Assembly: GCF_033568475.1 (NCBI RefSeq)
Contig: NC_133121.1
Span: forward strand, 128,558,375 to 128,622,374
DNA length: 64,000 bases
Direction: 5' to 3'
Origin: Henckelia pumila
Taxonomy: Eukaryota > Streptophyta > Magnoliopsida > Lamiales > Gesneriaceae
The notes beneath the pieces are model-generated. The model was not told the origin of the DNA, did no database searches, and was given only the letters and a program-made list of their open reading frames with translations. Below are positions 25,004-35,504 of the stretch, piece after piece (the stretch's first letter is position 1; each line of letters begins with the position of its first letter). A program made the translations under genes and the position numbers.

Positions 25004-26167
25004 ATGGCCCCAAAGAAGAAGCAAAAATCTGTTGCATCCTCTTCTCATGCTAATCTAGAGCATGAGCCGCAGCGTTTCTGGAATGAGAGTGCCGAACAGC
25101 ATTATCAAAATTGTCTAGGCAAAACGATATTACCGGAGCGTGGGTTCGACACGACATTGGGGTTTGGGAACGATGAGTTTTTGCATACAATTGGTAGGGC
25201 TGTGAATGGGCGTCAATGGTTAAATTTTGTTAAGCCACCGCAGGATGTAGTCGTCCCAATCGTTCGTGAATTTTATGCAAACTTGAAAGTGAAGCACATG
25301 CAGTTGAAAGTTCTTGTCCGAGGCCAGCTGGTGCCTTTTGATGCTCACACTATTAACACCTTGTACAACCTTCCACCAGTATTTCACGATGAGTATGCGG
25401 AGTACCGAGCGAATGAAGTGGATTACGCGGCGATTTTGAGCCGTATTTGTGTTCCGGGTGCGGAATGGCGCATGGGCCGTGATCATCAGCCTTCTAAGTT
25501 GAAGAAGACCGAGCTAATTCCTAATGCTAAGCTATGGTACAACTTTGTGTGTGCTCGTCTTGAACCGACTGACCACGAGCATGAGGTGACACGAGAACGA
25601 GCGATTCTTGTTTATTGTATTTTGGAGGGCAAAGCAATCGACTTGGGACAGATTTGTCAAGCAACTATTCAGGGTGTGGCGGCAGGTAAGACGACTGGCG
25701 GGTTTGCTTTGCCCGCACTTATCACTGATCTTTGTGAAGCGGCTGGAGTTGAGTGGGGCCAAAATGAAGAATTCTTGAAAGCTACTGCTCCTATTGCTTG
25801 TCATACTCCTTTTCGCATGATACCGGCTTTTGAGCACCGAACTCGCGCTGAGAGGCGAGATTTTAATGAGCGAGCAGCTGCACGAAGCGGCCCTGCACCC
25901 CGACCTCAAGCACCCCCTGTTGCGCCCGATCGTGTTGCTATTCTGGAGGATGAATTGAGAGCACACCGTCAAGAGTTTCGGACATTTCAGCAGACTACTG
26001 GTGTCTTTATGGACTACATGATGGATTTTACAGATGCTTTGAGACATCAGTTTCCACAGGCTGCTAGTTCGGCTCATCCATTTCCTATGTATCCACAGTG
26101 GCCACCCACTTTTGGCCCTTCTGATCCGTCCCATGATGATGCTGCTGATGATGGCGACGACCACTGA
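25004..26167 (+). CDS. Athila-type extra ORF (putative plant transposon protein domain)
   Basis: 387 codons with no interruption, starting MAPKKKQKS, a short basic start that could be a nuclear signal. Conserved stretches of the plant transposon protein domain found in Athila-related elements are visible: ERGFDTTLGF, PIVREFYANLKV, VRGQLVPFDAHTIN, PGAEW, RERAILVYCILEGKAIDLGQ and LPALITDLCEAAGVEW. A Pro/Ala-rich segment and a short acidic tail end the protein (residues about 295-387). No signal peptide or membrane segment is evident, so I do not call it an envelope gene although it sits where Athila env-like ORFs lie. The function in the family is not established. It is the only intact frame downstream of gag. 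Confidence 0.82.
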   Translation: MAPKKKQKSVASSSHANLEHEPQRFWNESAEQHYQNCLGKTILPERGFDTTLGFGNDEFLHTIGRAVNGRQWLNFVKPPQDVVVPIVREFYANLKVKHMQLKVLVRGQLVPFDAHTINTLYNLPPVFHDEYAEYRANEVDYAAILSRICVPGAEWRMGRDHQPSKLKKTELIPNAKLWYNFVCARLEPTDHEHEVTRERAILVYCILEGKAIDLGQICQATIQGVAAGKTTGGFALPALITDLCEAAGVEWGQNEEFLKATAPIACHTPFRMIPAFEHRTRAERRDFNERAAARSGPAPRPQAPPVAPDRVAILEDELRAHRQEFRTFQQTTGVFMDYMMDFTDALRHQFPQAASSAHPFPMYPQWPPTFGPSDPSHDDAADDGDDH

Positions 26168-27822
26168 CGGTCGTCATTTGTGGTACATGTCCTTTATGCT
26201 TTCTTGTTTTAATTTCTTGAGGACAACGAATGTACTAAGTTTGGGGGAGTTGTGTCAATTCTGACTTTTATTGTTTTTATTTAGTTGTTGTTGGTTTTGT
26301 TTTTTTTTATTTTAGTTGTTTGGTTCTTAGGAGTTGTGTTGTGTTGGTGTGTGGCTGCATTTGAAAATTTTTTGAGAAATTTATGTAGTTGTGTTGATAT
26401 GGATTGATGACCAATGATGTTAATTTTGTTTGTTTTGTAACTGAAGTCCATGACTACCTGCCTAGCTGACAAAATTTTGAAATAAATGGAACCAAGTGAA
26501 CAATTGAACTCCTATATATTCTGTGATTTTGCTTGAATCTGAATCTTGAGACAGAAAACACATAAAAAGGATTGAGGCATTGTTTGGATGTTTTTTTTGG
26601 GCCTTGAATTTGATTGAATCAGTGCATCCTTAGTTGCCCATTTGAGCTTACACGCATATTTGTACTTAGAGGTACGATAATTCTGAAACTACTTGTGAAA
26701 ATCATCGTTTACTGCTGATAATTATCCCTTTCTGCACTGATTGAGATTTGTATGATTTAATTGTGGATTGAGACTTGTCTAGAACTAGTTCGGACACCCC
26801 TTGAGGCGAAATACGGGCAAAACTGTGATTAGAAATGATTTAGGCGATTTTTCTGAATTCTTTTGAGCCTTTCAAGCTACCTATTATATATATGTTATCT
26901 CTAGTACCTTGTTTGAGTTTGATTGAAAATCGAATGGCATGCGTGTAAACGTGTGATTAAACCCCCATTTGTCATTATTTCAAGGTCCTACATTGACTAC
27001 CTGAATAGCTTATACACTATTTCCTACCTTTAATGGAGTAATTTGAATGCTAAAATGTTATATGCTCCTAGCTTTATTTGTGAAAAATGGAATGGTGTGG
27101 TGGATGAATTGAAAAGATGAAAAGAGGTAGTATAAAAAAAAAAATGTGTGGTTGGAAAAGTTGTAAAAGAGAGTTGAAAGAAGTTGTGAGAAAAATTGAA
27201 AAATCAGTGAAGTGAAATAAGTGTGGAATTGTGAATGAAAGGAGTCAAAATTAGAATTGAGTTTGAGCATAAATGTGAATTACTCCTTATTTGAATTCTT
27301 TTCCTTCATTTGTAGCCATGAACCAGGCCTTGCATTATAAGCTTATTAAGTCCTATTGACCGAGTCACAGTTGCCCAATATACTAGTGGAAAGGGGTTGC
27401 GAGAATTTAGCCTATGGACTGTTGATTGAAACTTAAATGATTATGAATTCTTGATCGAAACACGCACACACTATGTTCTTTGAATTAAACCAATTGAGTG
27501 TGGTTGTGATGATATATCCTTGAATTTGATCATGTTTTACCATGAAAGTCCTCATGATTTGTGAATGTTTGAATTGAGTTAAGAGAAGAGTATTTTGAAA
27601 CGTGAGTTGCGGAGTTTATGAGTTTATGAGGTTGAATTACTTTTCTGAACATCTTACTGTTCAAGTGTTAGTAGGGCAGAGATGATTGGATTTAAATTGT
27701 TTTGAAATTCCATACTGAGGTCATTAATCCATAGTCATTCTTGATGGTTATTGTTCTTGCAATTGAGTGGAGTTTGAGTTAGTTTTGCTCGAGACGAACA
27801 AAAGTTTAAGTTTGGGGGAATT
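26168..27822 (+). other. Athila 3' non-coding spacer with two purine-rich tracts
   Basis: About 1.65 kb without a gene. A tract AAGTTTGGGGGAATT at 27808-27822 abuts the 3' LTR and serves as the polypurine tract. A near copy, AAGTTTGGGGGAGTT, lies at about 26237-26251, just after the extra ORF, and may be an internal (central) tract or a relic of duplication. Confidence 0.75.
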
Positions 27823-29247
27823 TGATAAGTGCATTTTGTGCACTTAATTTGTATATGGTTTTACTTGACTTTTGGAATTTATTGGTAGATATTGCGTGAA
27901 ATTGTTGTTGTTTTTGTGTTTGTAGGAAGTTATGGACTTTGATGTGTTCAAGTGGAAATAAGCTTACAAGATGGAAGTCTACAAGGAAATTCAAGAGTTG
28001 GAAAAGTGAAGAAAAAAGGCTGAGTTCGAGCAAGAGGCGCGCCCGCCCTATCCTTAGGCGCGCCCGCGCTGCTAATGAAGAATTCGAGATGAAGAGTCGA
28101 GCTGGGAGCGCGCCCGCGCTGACACTAGGCGCGCCTGCGCCGTTGAGGAATTTTTAAAAGCATGTTTTGCGAGTTGACAGGGCGCCCGCCCTGTTTTCGG
28201 CGCGCCCACGCCGTCGTCTGTTTGTAATTTTAGAGTCCGATTTTTTATGGAAACTTGGGGGATATCTTTGGTATTTTTTTGGACGATTGTTAGGTCATAT
28301 TTAAGGGATTTTTCGGAGTCATAGGAGGAATCGATCAGCCACCAATACACACAATATTCGAGAGAGCACTTCTGTGAGTTTTTTGGAGTTGAAGAACTGA
28401 AGATTGCTTGGAACGAAGACGAAGACTTTTCGACCGGACACGGAAGAAAGACTACGGCTTTGTTTCTTCTTTTTAATTTCTTTTGATTGTTGAATTATGT
28501 TTGAGATATTAAACATGATTTGGTTTTTATTGAATTCGAGCATGAACTAAACTTTTCTAGTCTAGAGGTTGACGTAGCTTGGTTGAGACATATTCATGAA
28601 TCTTTGATTTTAATGAATTGAATTTCTATAGATTAATTGTGTTTCTAGAATTGAATGTCTTCTTAATTTATTGGCCATAAATTGAGTTGTTATATTTACT
28701 TAGAATCATTGCTCGGGAGAGGGGATTTTGAGTAGGATCAATAGGAACTACACTGTTAATTGTTTATATAGCTCGGGTGAGTATATAGCTTTAATAGAAC
28801 CTTTAAGGAACATCATTTTACACATATCACTACATCTAGATTTTTAATAGGGATATTGAAATCGAATTGTAAGTTGATACACTCTATTTATTGCTCGGAA
28901 GAGGGGAATAGAATACTCTAAGTGTTTTTGGTTATTAATCGAAGGAAATTCATAAAATAGATTAATTAGGATTGAATATTGTCGAGACCAAGTGAAATCA
29001 AAACCTCTTGACTATTTTTCTCTGATTGATAATTCCTCAAAATTTGTGTGTGTGTGAGCTGAATAATTTCTATTTATTTATTTTAGTTATTCTGCAAAAC
29101 TCTTGAAGTTTGATTTTTTAGATAAAATTAAGACTAGTTTAATTACAAGTATTGAATCTTTTTATTTTACTCCTTGTGGGATCGACACTCTTTCTTTCAC
29201 TATACTAAAACTTGACACTCGTACGCTTGCGAGGAAAATTCACAACA
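27823..29247 (+). repeat. 3' LTR of the Athila-type element
   Basis: 1425 bases, same length as the 5' LTR. Differences noticed by eye are nearly all transitions, for example CACGCCC/CGCGCCC near the first GC-rich word. That pattern fits deamination of methylated cytosines after insertion. Confidence 0.97.
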
Positions 29248-29681
29248 ATGCATGTATACTCATACTCTCGTACTGAGCGTTTTATGCTCACGTCTCGTAC
29301 TCTGTGTTTCTGGACACCCTATTCCATGGGGCAGGTTTGCGATTGGACGAGGCGGGTGGATCCAAGAGGGGCTAGGCAGTGGTTGGTCAGCTGGAGCTTC
29401 GTCTAGGTTTTATTTCTGTTATTTTGAGGTTGATACAGCTATTCGATTTGGTTGTATATTATTTGGATAAATTACAGATTCCTTTACTTGGGATTATATA
29501 ATGTTTTTAGTTTCCGCAGTTTTATTCTGATATCTGTTTAATTAAGTTAATTGCATGCCTAAGTTCTATTAGTAGGTGATCCGGGTAAGGGTCACTACAA
29601 AATTGGACACATATTTTACACATGAAGTGGAGTGTAGATAACGTATAATATGGAGTGTAAATATCAACTCCCTATACAATG

Positions 29682-31320
29682 TTATTTTTAAATTATTAAA
29701 TGCTAAAAAACAATAAAAAAATGCTATTTTTATATAATAATAACAATAAATATAAAACAGATTTAGAATAAATGATATTTTAATATTAAAACCAATTATC
29801 AATAAAACAAATATCTATATTTTTTACATTCATTTAATTTGGTTTATCCCTTGAAACAAATCTGAATTTCACAGCCTAAAAAATAAATATCTATTACTCA
29901 TTATCTATTATCTATTAAACTAAATATTTGCACATTTTTTACATTTATTTAATTTGGTTTATCCCTTAAAACAAATCTGATTTTTAAGAGCCTAAAAAAC
30001 AAATATCAACAATTTCATCTTTTAAATAGTTTATAAAATTTTAAAAAAAAATTGTTACCTATGTATTTGCACTTCAATTTCATTTATATTACTACTATAA
30101 TATTTCAAAAAAAATAGCGACAAGAAGCCAAAAAACACAACTTTTAAAGTTTAAACTTTTTCAAAAATAAAAAAATTAGTTCATTTATCTATGAAGACTA
30201 TTAAATAAATTATAAAAACTTATTTTAATAGTGCTATATGATTGTATTTTGTATTAAATAATTGGAATTTGAATTTTATTTGGTTATTTCTTTAGGATTT
30301 AAAATAGTGATGGGAAGCCAAGAGACACAATTTTAAAATTTAGACTTTTTCAAAAATTTAAAAAAATTTATTTCATTTACTTATAAGGAATATTAAATAA
30401 ATGATAAAAACTTATTTTATAGTACTATAGGATTTTATTTTGAATTAAATAATTATAATTAGAATTTTATCTGGTTATTTCTTTAGGATTTATTTTTTGA
30501 GAAATGTATTTTTGTAATTTAACAATTCATTATAGAAAAATTTATTAAAAGAGAGTTAAAATACAGTTGAAATAATAAAACATTAGAATTTAAATAATTT
30601 AGTAATTTCATGATTATATTTTTGTTATTTTTTATTGGATTAAAAATAGTTTGGGATATAAATGTAAAATTAAGATATTATTTGGGTACTTGGGGTATAA
30701 AAGAAAGAAAAAAAATGTGGTTTAATTTATGCATTTATGACTTGTTAATATACTACATTGATTGATTAACAATTGAAAAATAAAATTGATTATTTTTTGA
30801 AGTTAGATGATAAAAATTAGAGCAATATTGTTAGTCAAATTATTTGGATGTAATTGTGTTATTAATTATGTCATTAATCACCCTAAATTCATCTTTTAAC
30901 ATTTTTATCATCTATTTACACATGATATGTTTAATTTTTAGTTGATAAAAAAAAATGGGCATCTTCATAATTCTTAGAAAATCTTTTAAAAAATGATATA
31001 TAAAAGTGAATATATGTTTGAGTAGGAAAAAATTATCTTCATCTCATTTACGTATCTAATCTATTCTATGTATAAAATTGTGAACAAAAGTAAAAAAATG
31101 TCTTTAGAGAAATAATATTTAAGACTCAAGTATAAGACATTTAACAACTATTATAAACTTAATACATCTAAAAAAATCAAAAAATTATAGATTATTTGAA
31201 AATTTAATTATTGAAAATTTAATTTTTATTATAAATATAAATAAATTTAAATTTAAATTTATTTTATATTATATTTAATAAATTAATACGTCGTTCACGT
31301 GCGTGACACGTGCTACTTAC
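29682..31320. other. Right part of the Helitron-like element
   Basis: AT-rich, non-coding continuation of the duplicated segment interrupted at 13638. It includes two diverged copies of the module described at 9420-10990 and ends in the hairpin and CTAG terminus. No gene seen. Confidence 0.6.
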
Positions 31321-31322
31321 TA

Positions 31323-31323
<1 letters not shown>

Positions 31324-31353
<30 letters not shown>
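31324..31353. repeat. (AT)n microsatellite, right of the presumed Helitron
   Basis: About 15 AT dinucleotides, immediately after the CTAG terminus and immediately before the start of WRKY segmental copy 2. Confidence 0.9.
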
Positions 31354-31357
<4 letters not shown>

Positions 31358-32411
31358 GTCGAGTTTAGACCCGATTCATTGTCATCCTTATAATAAAATA
31401 TTACTTTTCATTGTAGATGTGTCGGGTGAACCCATTTCACGGATATAGATCTATGATATCGTTTCACAAGAAATGTATTCATTTAATTATTTGATTAATT
31501 TGAGATAAATAATTTATTATTTAATTGTTTTAAGATAAATAATTAACACATGAAATTCCAACCAAGCTTTTGATGAAATAATCTGATCTCATCCATCCAA
31601 CCAAACACAACATTCAAGGATGTCTCTAAAGAAAGCGGATATTTTATCTTCAAGGTCAATAGTAAACATTTATCTTATAAATATTGAGATGCAGTTTCAG
31701 ATAATTCTTATGGAAGGTATTACCTATGAATATTATAATTTTCAAGGGCCAACTCTCCTATGAATACGTTTCATTTTTTTATGTAAACTTTGATTTTTTT
31801 ATTTTCAATAAAAGAATTTAGAAGAATTCAATTGATTTTAAAAAAACACGAAGGCTGTTTCGATGTTTCAAATGTTTTGAGTAAGAAAGCAGGTTTGATT
31901 AAAAAAAATTGTGTAATGTAATTGAAAATGTCATTAATAATATGTCCAAATTCATTGAACAGTTCTGGAAAGATAATTATGATGTTACAAATAAATTAGA
32001 AAGAGCCATATGACTGTGAAGTGTGAACTGGCTAAATTAATATTTATTTATTATTTCAATTGAATTTCAATGAATATAGCAGCTTCATGTTAACGGGTCC
32101 GCGTAATTTCTTGTAAAAATTTCAATGCGTATGGAAAAGTCTTCATGGCAAACACATAAATAAAGAAATATATCTCCAATAATTTGTTAACATTAATTAT
32201 TATCGGACTCAAGAGGTATGCATATTCATTAATTAATAAACGGCATATTTTTGTACGTGACAGATCAGGTAATTGTCCTTTTGCGTCCTTGGTAGCCACC
32301 ATTTTTCAATTAAAAAATTATGTCTTTTTATGAATAGTTAGCAATGCAATTGTTTAACAAAACAGATGAAATAAATTATGTTGATTGAGGTTTTATAAGG
32401 GTAATTAGAGC

Positions 32412-32986
32412 CAATATTCTAAAAAGCTTCATTAAGCTTCGTTTAATCTCGCTTAAGCTTGAAGCGTCTCTAAAACGCTTTGCTTCGGCCAAAAAATGGT
32501 AAAAAAAATGCGGTCAGACATAGGTTGACCATGTCAAGTGTCATTAAATACGCATAAATGTGATTTTTCTAAAAGCCAAAATTGATTAATAAAACAAAAA
32601 TAGATTATAAATTAGTGTTTTTACTAGTGAGTGGTTGTTAGCAATGTTAGAAATGTATAATATTGTATGACCAAGTATAGCGATGATGTGAATGCATAAC
32701 ATATTGAGGGATTTTAGAGCTAATATTTTAAATTAAACCAATTAATTTAGTTTATATATGTTCAATGACATGAAATATGAAATGAATGATGAAATAAATT
32801 GAATTAGAATCTCACAAAAAATTAATGCATTACACTTGATTTGTTTGAGATGACTAAAATTATAGTTTAAATTAAAAATGTTTTTTTACGTAGCTCGCAG
32901 TAATCGCGTTTAAGCTTAAAAATCTTGAAGCTTGGCTCCCATGTTTCGATACGCTTTACGCTTTTTAGAACCTTCATTATATCTGA
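32412..32986. mobile_element. Unclassified DNA-element insertion, about 575 bp
   Basis: Absent from the duplicate at about 3618. Both ends carry TTCTAAAAAGC in opposite orientation (32420 and, inverted, about 32960) and are rich in AAGCTT/GAAGC words, which suggests terminal inverted repeats of about 11 bp. I could not fix the target duplication, so the superfamily is open. No coding region. Confidence 0.6.
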
Positions 32987-33019
32987 ACTGTTATGGGATA
33001 TATTCGGATGGTTTTATTT

Positions 33020-33116
33020 GTAAGGACCCGATTTTAATATGTTAATTAATTTGTGTGTTAAAAATATGTATGAATAAATATCGGTTTATATTAAATCAGG
33101 ACATGGGCCCTTTCAT
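33020..33116 (+). mobile_element. Small LTR-like insertion, about 97 bp
   Basis: Present here, missing from the duplicate at about 3661. Starts TGTAAGGACCCGATTTT and ends GGGCCCTTTCA, so it has TG and CA ends, with near-matching TTATT/TTATG flanks. It resembles the terminus of a gypsy LTR or a very short solo LTR. Too small to assign. Confidence 0.45.
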
Positions 33117-34077
33117 TATGAATCATTTTGGTGTAGGAATTTCAAATTTTGTGTCGTGTAATAATTTCCCAAATTCCTAAATGATCGAGTGTATTCCTGT
33201 TGCAGTTGTTTTTATTGATTACTTCCTTTTTAATACTACAATTTAAATTTTACAGAAATTATCAACTCTTCGGATTTGAGATCAGGAAAAAAAATGAAAA
33301 GAAAAAAAAAGGTCCAAATTCATGCAGGGACATGAATTGGATAGATGGTTACGAGCGGGGCACGATATATTGGGAAGTGAATTTATCTGGAATTAAAATA
33401 CTAAAATATGATTGGATCTAAATAATACCATCACTTCGGTGACATCATCCGAAGTCGTCAGCAACGTCTTGTTTTATTTTTTTCTTTTCTTTTAATTTTT
33501 TCTTTTTGTTTTTTTAAAATGAATACAGGTGTGTTATGACGCGGAAGCCAAGGGTTAAAAGAATCTTTGAATGGTTCGTTAGGTTGACTTCCTCGGCACC
33601 ACCACATCCCTTAGCAATAGAATCATATTGTATTATTATTATAAATGACAAAAAAATAAAAATAAAACTATATTATAGTAACAGTCTGCCCACAAAACTT
33701 AATAAAGGGATAAATTTATTTTTAAGATTAAATACATATGTATATTTCGAATATATTTAAAAAGGATGATTATGCTTATAAACTATATATCGTTATTGGT
33801 TTTATAGATCCAATATGAAAAAAATCAAAAAACAGCTTCCCCTTCTCGTTGTACACAAGTGTTGTTTCTTTGAAATTTTAGGCTAAGAAATCACGTATAT
33901 CTATGAGTTGCCAAGAAAATGTCCCATTATCAAGTGTATTCAAAACATAAAATCTCTCTAATTGTCAATCGATCACATAGTTTCTTTAATAAATCCTGTT
34001 AATTTGCACTTGAATGAAATAATTTCAAATCCATGAATTTAGATTATAAAATTATTAGGAAGCTATAATCTTCTCTA

Positions 34078-34994
34078 CAGTGCCGATCCTAACAATTTTT
34101 GGGCCTGAGTTTAACTTTTAAAAGAGGACCCTAAATCATAATGTGTGTTCATAATCTTTTCTACTAATAACAAATTTTTCGATTTAAGAAATGTGTAATA
34201 GTCAAAATATTTTTATTTTAATTGAGTAATAAGATCAAACATGTACACAATGATTACTATAAAACAACTCGTCTAGCAGTTTAGAGCTAGCAATATTGAT
34301 CAAATTGTTCAGGAATTTTTTTTTCTCAATTAATAGCATAACCAATTCATTCAATCTTTTCATATAACATGATTTATTGAGAAAATGTTTTGAAAAACTT
34401 TAAATTTAAAAAATTTTGTTTTGCACTTACAACTGTAAAAAGTATAGTCAACAAGATTTTATAAGCAATATGAGTATTTGAGAAATATCCATCAATTTTT
34501 TTTCAAGTAATTCACTACATCCATTGTCGATTTTGTTTCTCTTGGTAATGAGAACTTCAAGAATGTCAACTCCGAAAATAAATCGTGCTCATTAATATCA
34601 GAACATCCCTTATGAGTCAGAAAATATGTTTTTATATTGGTCAAATTACATTAATATATAATAAATTTAGGGAATAAAATATTTTTTTGTTTATATTGAG
34701 CACGAGAAAAATAATTTATATTTGAAAAAATTATCAAGAGACATAGGAATAATAAACTTCATAAATAAATTTATTAAAAAACCCATAAATGATAAAAAAA
34801 AAAAAAAGTTTATATTAGGGAGTAGGCAAAGAAAAAATAATTTCCTGAATGAACGAAAAAAGCCCAAGAATAATTAATTTATATTGGATCAATTTACACT
34901 TTTATATAATAAATATTTTTTCAAAATTATGGGCCCCGAAAAAAAATGGGTCCGAGTCGAACGACTCTTCGGCCTCCAAATAGGAACGGCCCTG
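34078..34994 (-). mobile_element. hAT element, 917 bp, with decayed transposase C-terminus
   Basis: Terminal inverted repeats start CAGTGCCGATCC and, from the other end, CAGGGCCGTTCC. Flanked by a perfect 8-bp duplication CTTCTCTA at 34070-34077 and 34995-35002, and the WRKY duplicate at 4645-4652 has the single empty site. An 8-bp duplication and CAGGG ends define hAT. On the minus strand around 34300-34470 a degenerate version of the hAT dimerisation region is readable (IAYKILLTI, then RLNELVMLLIEK after a stop and a frameshift). It looks like the 3' part of a ZMYM1-like hAT transposase. Not functional. Confidence 0.87.
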
Positions 34995-35262
34995 CTTCTC
35001 TAAACCAAAGAAAGAAAGAAGAGACTTTTCATGCAAATGCAATCTTAATTTACGTGTGATGGCCTATAAATTTATGTGCTTGGGTGAATTTTTTGTGAAT
35101 ATATATTTTTTTAAGGAAGGGTACAATTTGGATAACCACAAAGCTAAGATGCGGTGGCGTTTTGAAGTAGTCCGTTTTAATATCTCGGTCCCAAAATTCT
35201 CCCACCACCATTTTCATACTAAAAGCCAATTAAGGCCTTCCTTTTTCCACACCTTCTCTTCT

Positions 35263-35270
35263 TTATAAAA
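35263..35270 (+). promoter_or_regulatory. Probable TATA box of the WRKY gene
   Basis: TTATAAAA in a C-rich context (CTTTATAAAATCACACC), about 235 bases before the ATG. It is preserved in the truncated duplicate at about 4868. A CT-rich leader follows. Confidence 0.55.
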
Positions 35271-35504
35271 TCACACCTTCCCCCCTCTTTCGAGCTCAGA
35301 AAAATCTTTCGCCATCTTCACTCCCGATTCCCACATTTTTTGGCAAAAAAAAAAAGAAAAAAAAAAAAGAAAAAGGAAACAAGATAATTTGTATTCTCAT
35401 TTTTATCATTGATGTAATCTGGAATCAAGAAAGTTTCAGGAAAGTCCTTTGCTTCAAATATCGACCTTTAATTCTTGATCATTTGTTTCTGTTGGTTATT
35501 TGAA

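Larger units (their letters stand above)
17316..29247 (+). mobile_element. Complete Athila-type Ty3/gypsy retrotransposon, 11.9 kb
   Basis: Two 1425-bp LTRs (17316-18740 and 27823-29247) share the ends TGATAAGTGC and TTCACAACA and are flanked by a perfect 5-bp duplication ATGCA at 17311-17315 and 29248-29252. A primer site complementary to tRNA-Asp follows the 5' LTR and a purine-rich tract precedes the 3' LTR. The order gag, protease, reverse transcriptase, RNase H, integrase, extra ORF matches the Athila/Tat lineage. The LTRs differ at roughly 16 positions by eye (about 1%), so insertion is fairly recent. Pol carries several stops and frameshifts, so it cannot move by itself. Confidence 0.95.
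13696..29599 (+). mobile_element. Solo LTR A (Ty3/gypsy-like), interrupted twice
   Basis: Starts TGTAGTAGCCCGTAACC and ends GGTAAGGGTCACTACA. Removing the two insertions leaves three pieces (13696-14308, about 16963-17315 and about 29253-29599), roughly 1.3 kb in all, with no internal coding region, so it is a solo LTR. The first piece holds nine copies of a GATCGGAAGCTCCGATC-type palindrome upstream of the TATA box TATAAATAGAGG (about 14013), a normal U3 to R arrangement. The flanking 5-mers TCATT and AAATT agree at only three of five positions, so the target duplication is imperfect. The superfamily is inferred from the terminal sequence style only. Confidence 0.7.
13638..29672. mobile_element. 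Mutator-type MITE, split by nested LTR elements
   Basis: Left terminus GGGAGTTGATATTAACACTC (13638 on) and right terminus, reverse complemented, GGGAGTTGATATTTACACTC (ending 29672) match at 21 of 22 positions including the next two bases. They are flanked by a perfect 9-bp duplication TATACAATG at 13629-13637 and 29673-29681. A 9-bp duplication is the hallmark of Mutator-like elements. Without the LTR insertions the MITE is only about 130 bp. The paralogous segment at 11501 has a single TATACAATG, the empty site. Confidence 0.85.
9261..31323 (+). mobile_element. Helitron-like element hosting nested insertions
   Basis: The left edge reads TCTATTTCTACTACAAAAGT directly after (TA)n. The right edge reads CACGTGCGTGACACGTG, a 6-bp stem hairpin, followed about 10 bases later by CTAG and then (TA)n again. 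Helitrons start with TC, end with a hairpin and CTRR, and insert between A and T without target duplication. All of this fits one insertion in an (AT)n tract. I see no Rep/helicase coding region, so the element would be non-autonomous. Its interior holds internal duplications and the LTR, MITE and Athila insertions listed separately. The boundaries are inferred from the two ends and the shared microsatellite flank, not from a family alignment. Confidence 0.55.

Noticed and set aside
25532-26164. 210-codon minus-strand open frame
   Set aside because: Antisense shadow of the intact Athila extra ORF, no domain.
25004-26167. Calling the Athila extra ORF an envelope gene
   Set aside because: No signal peptide or membrane segment is visible; the domain matches the plant transposon protein family instead.
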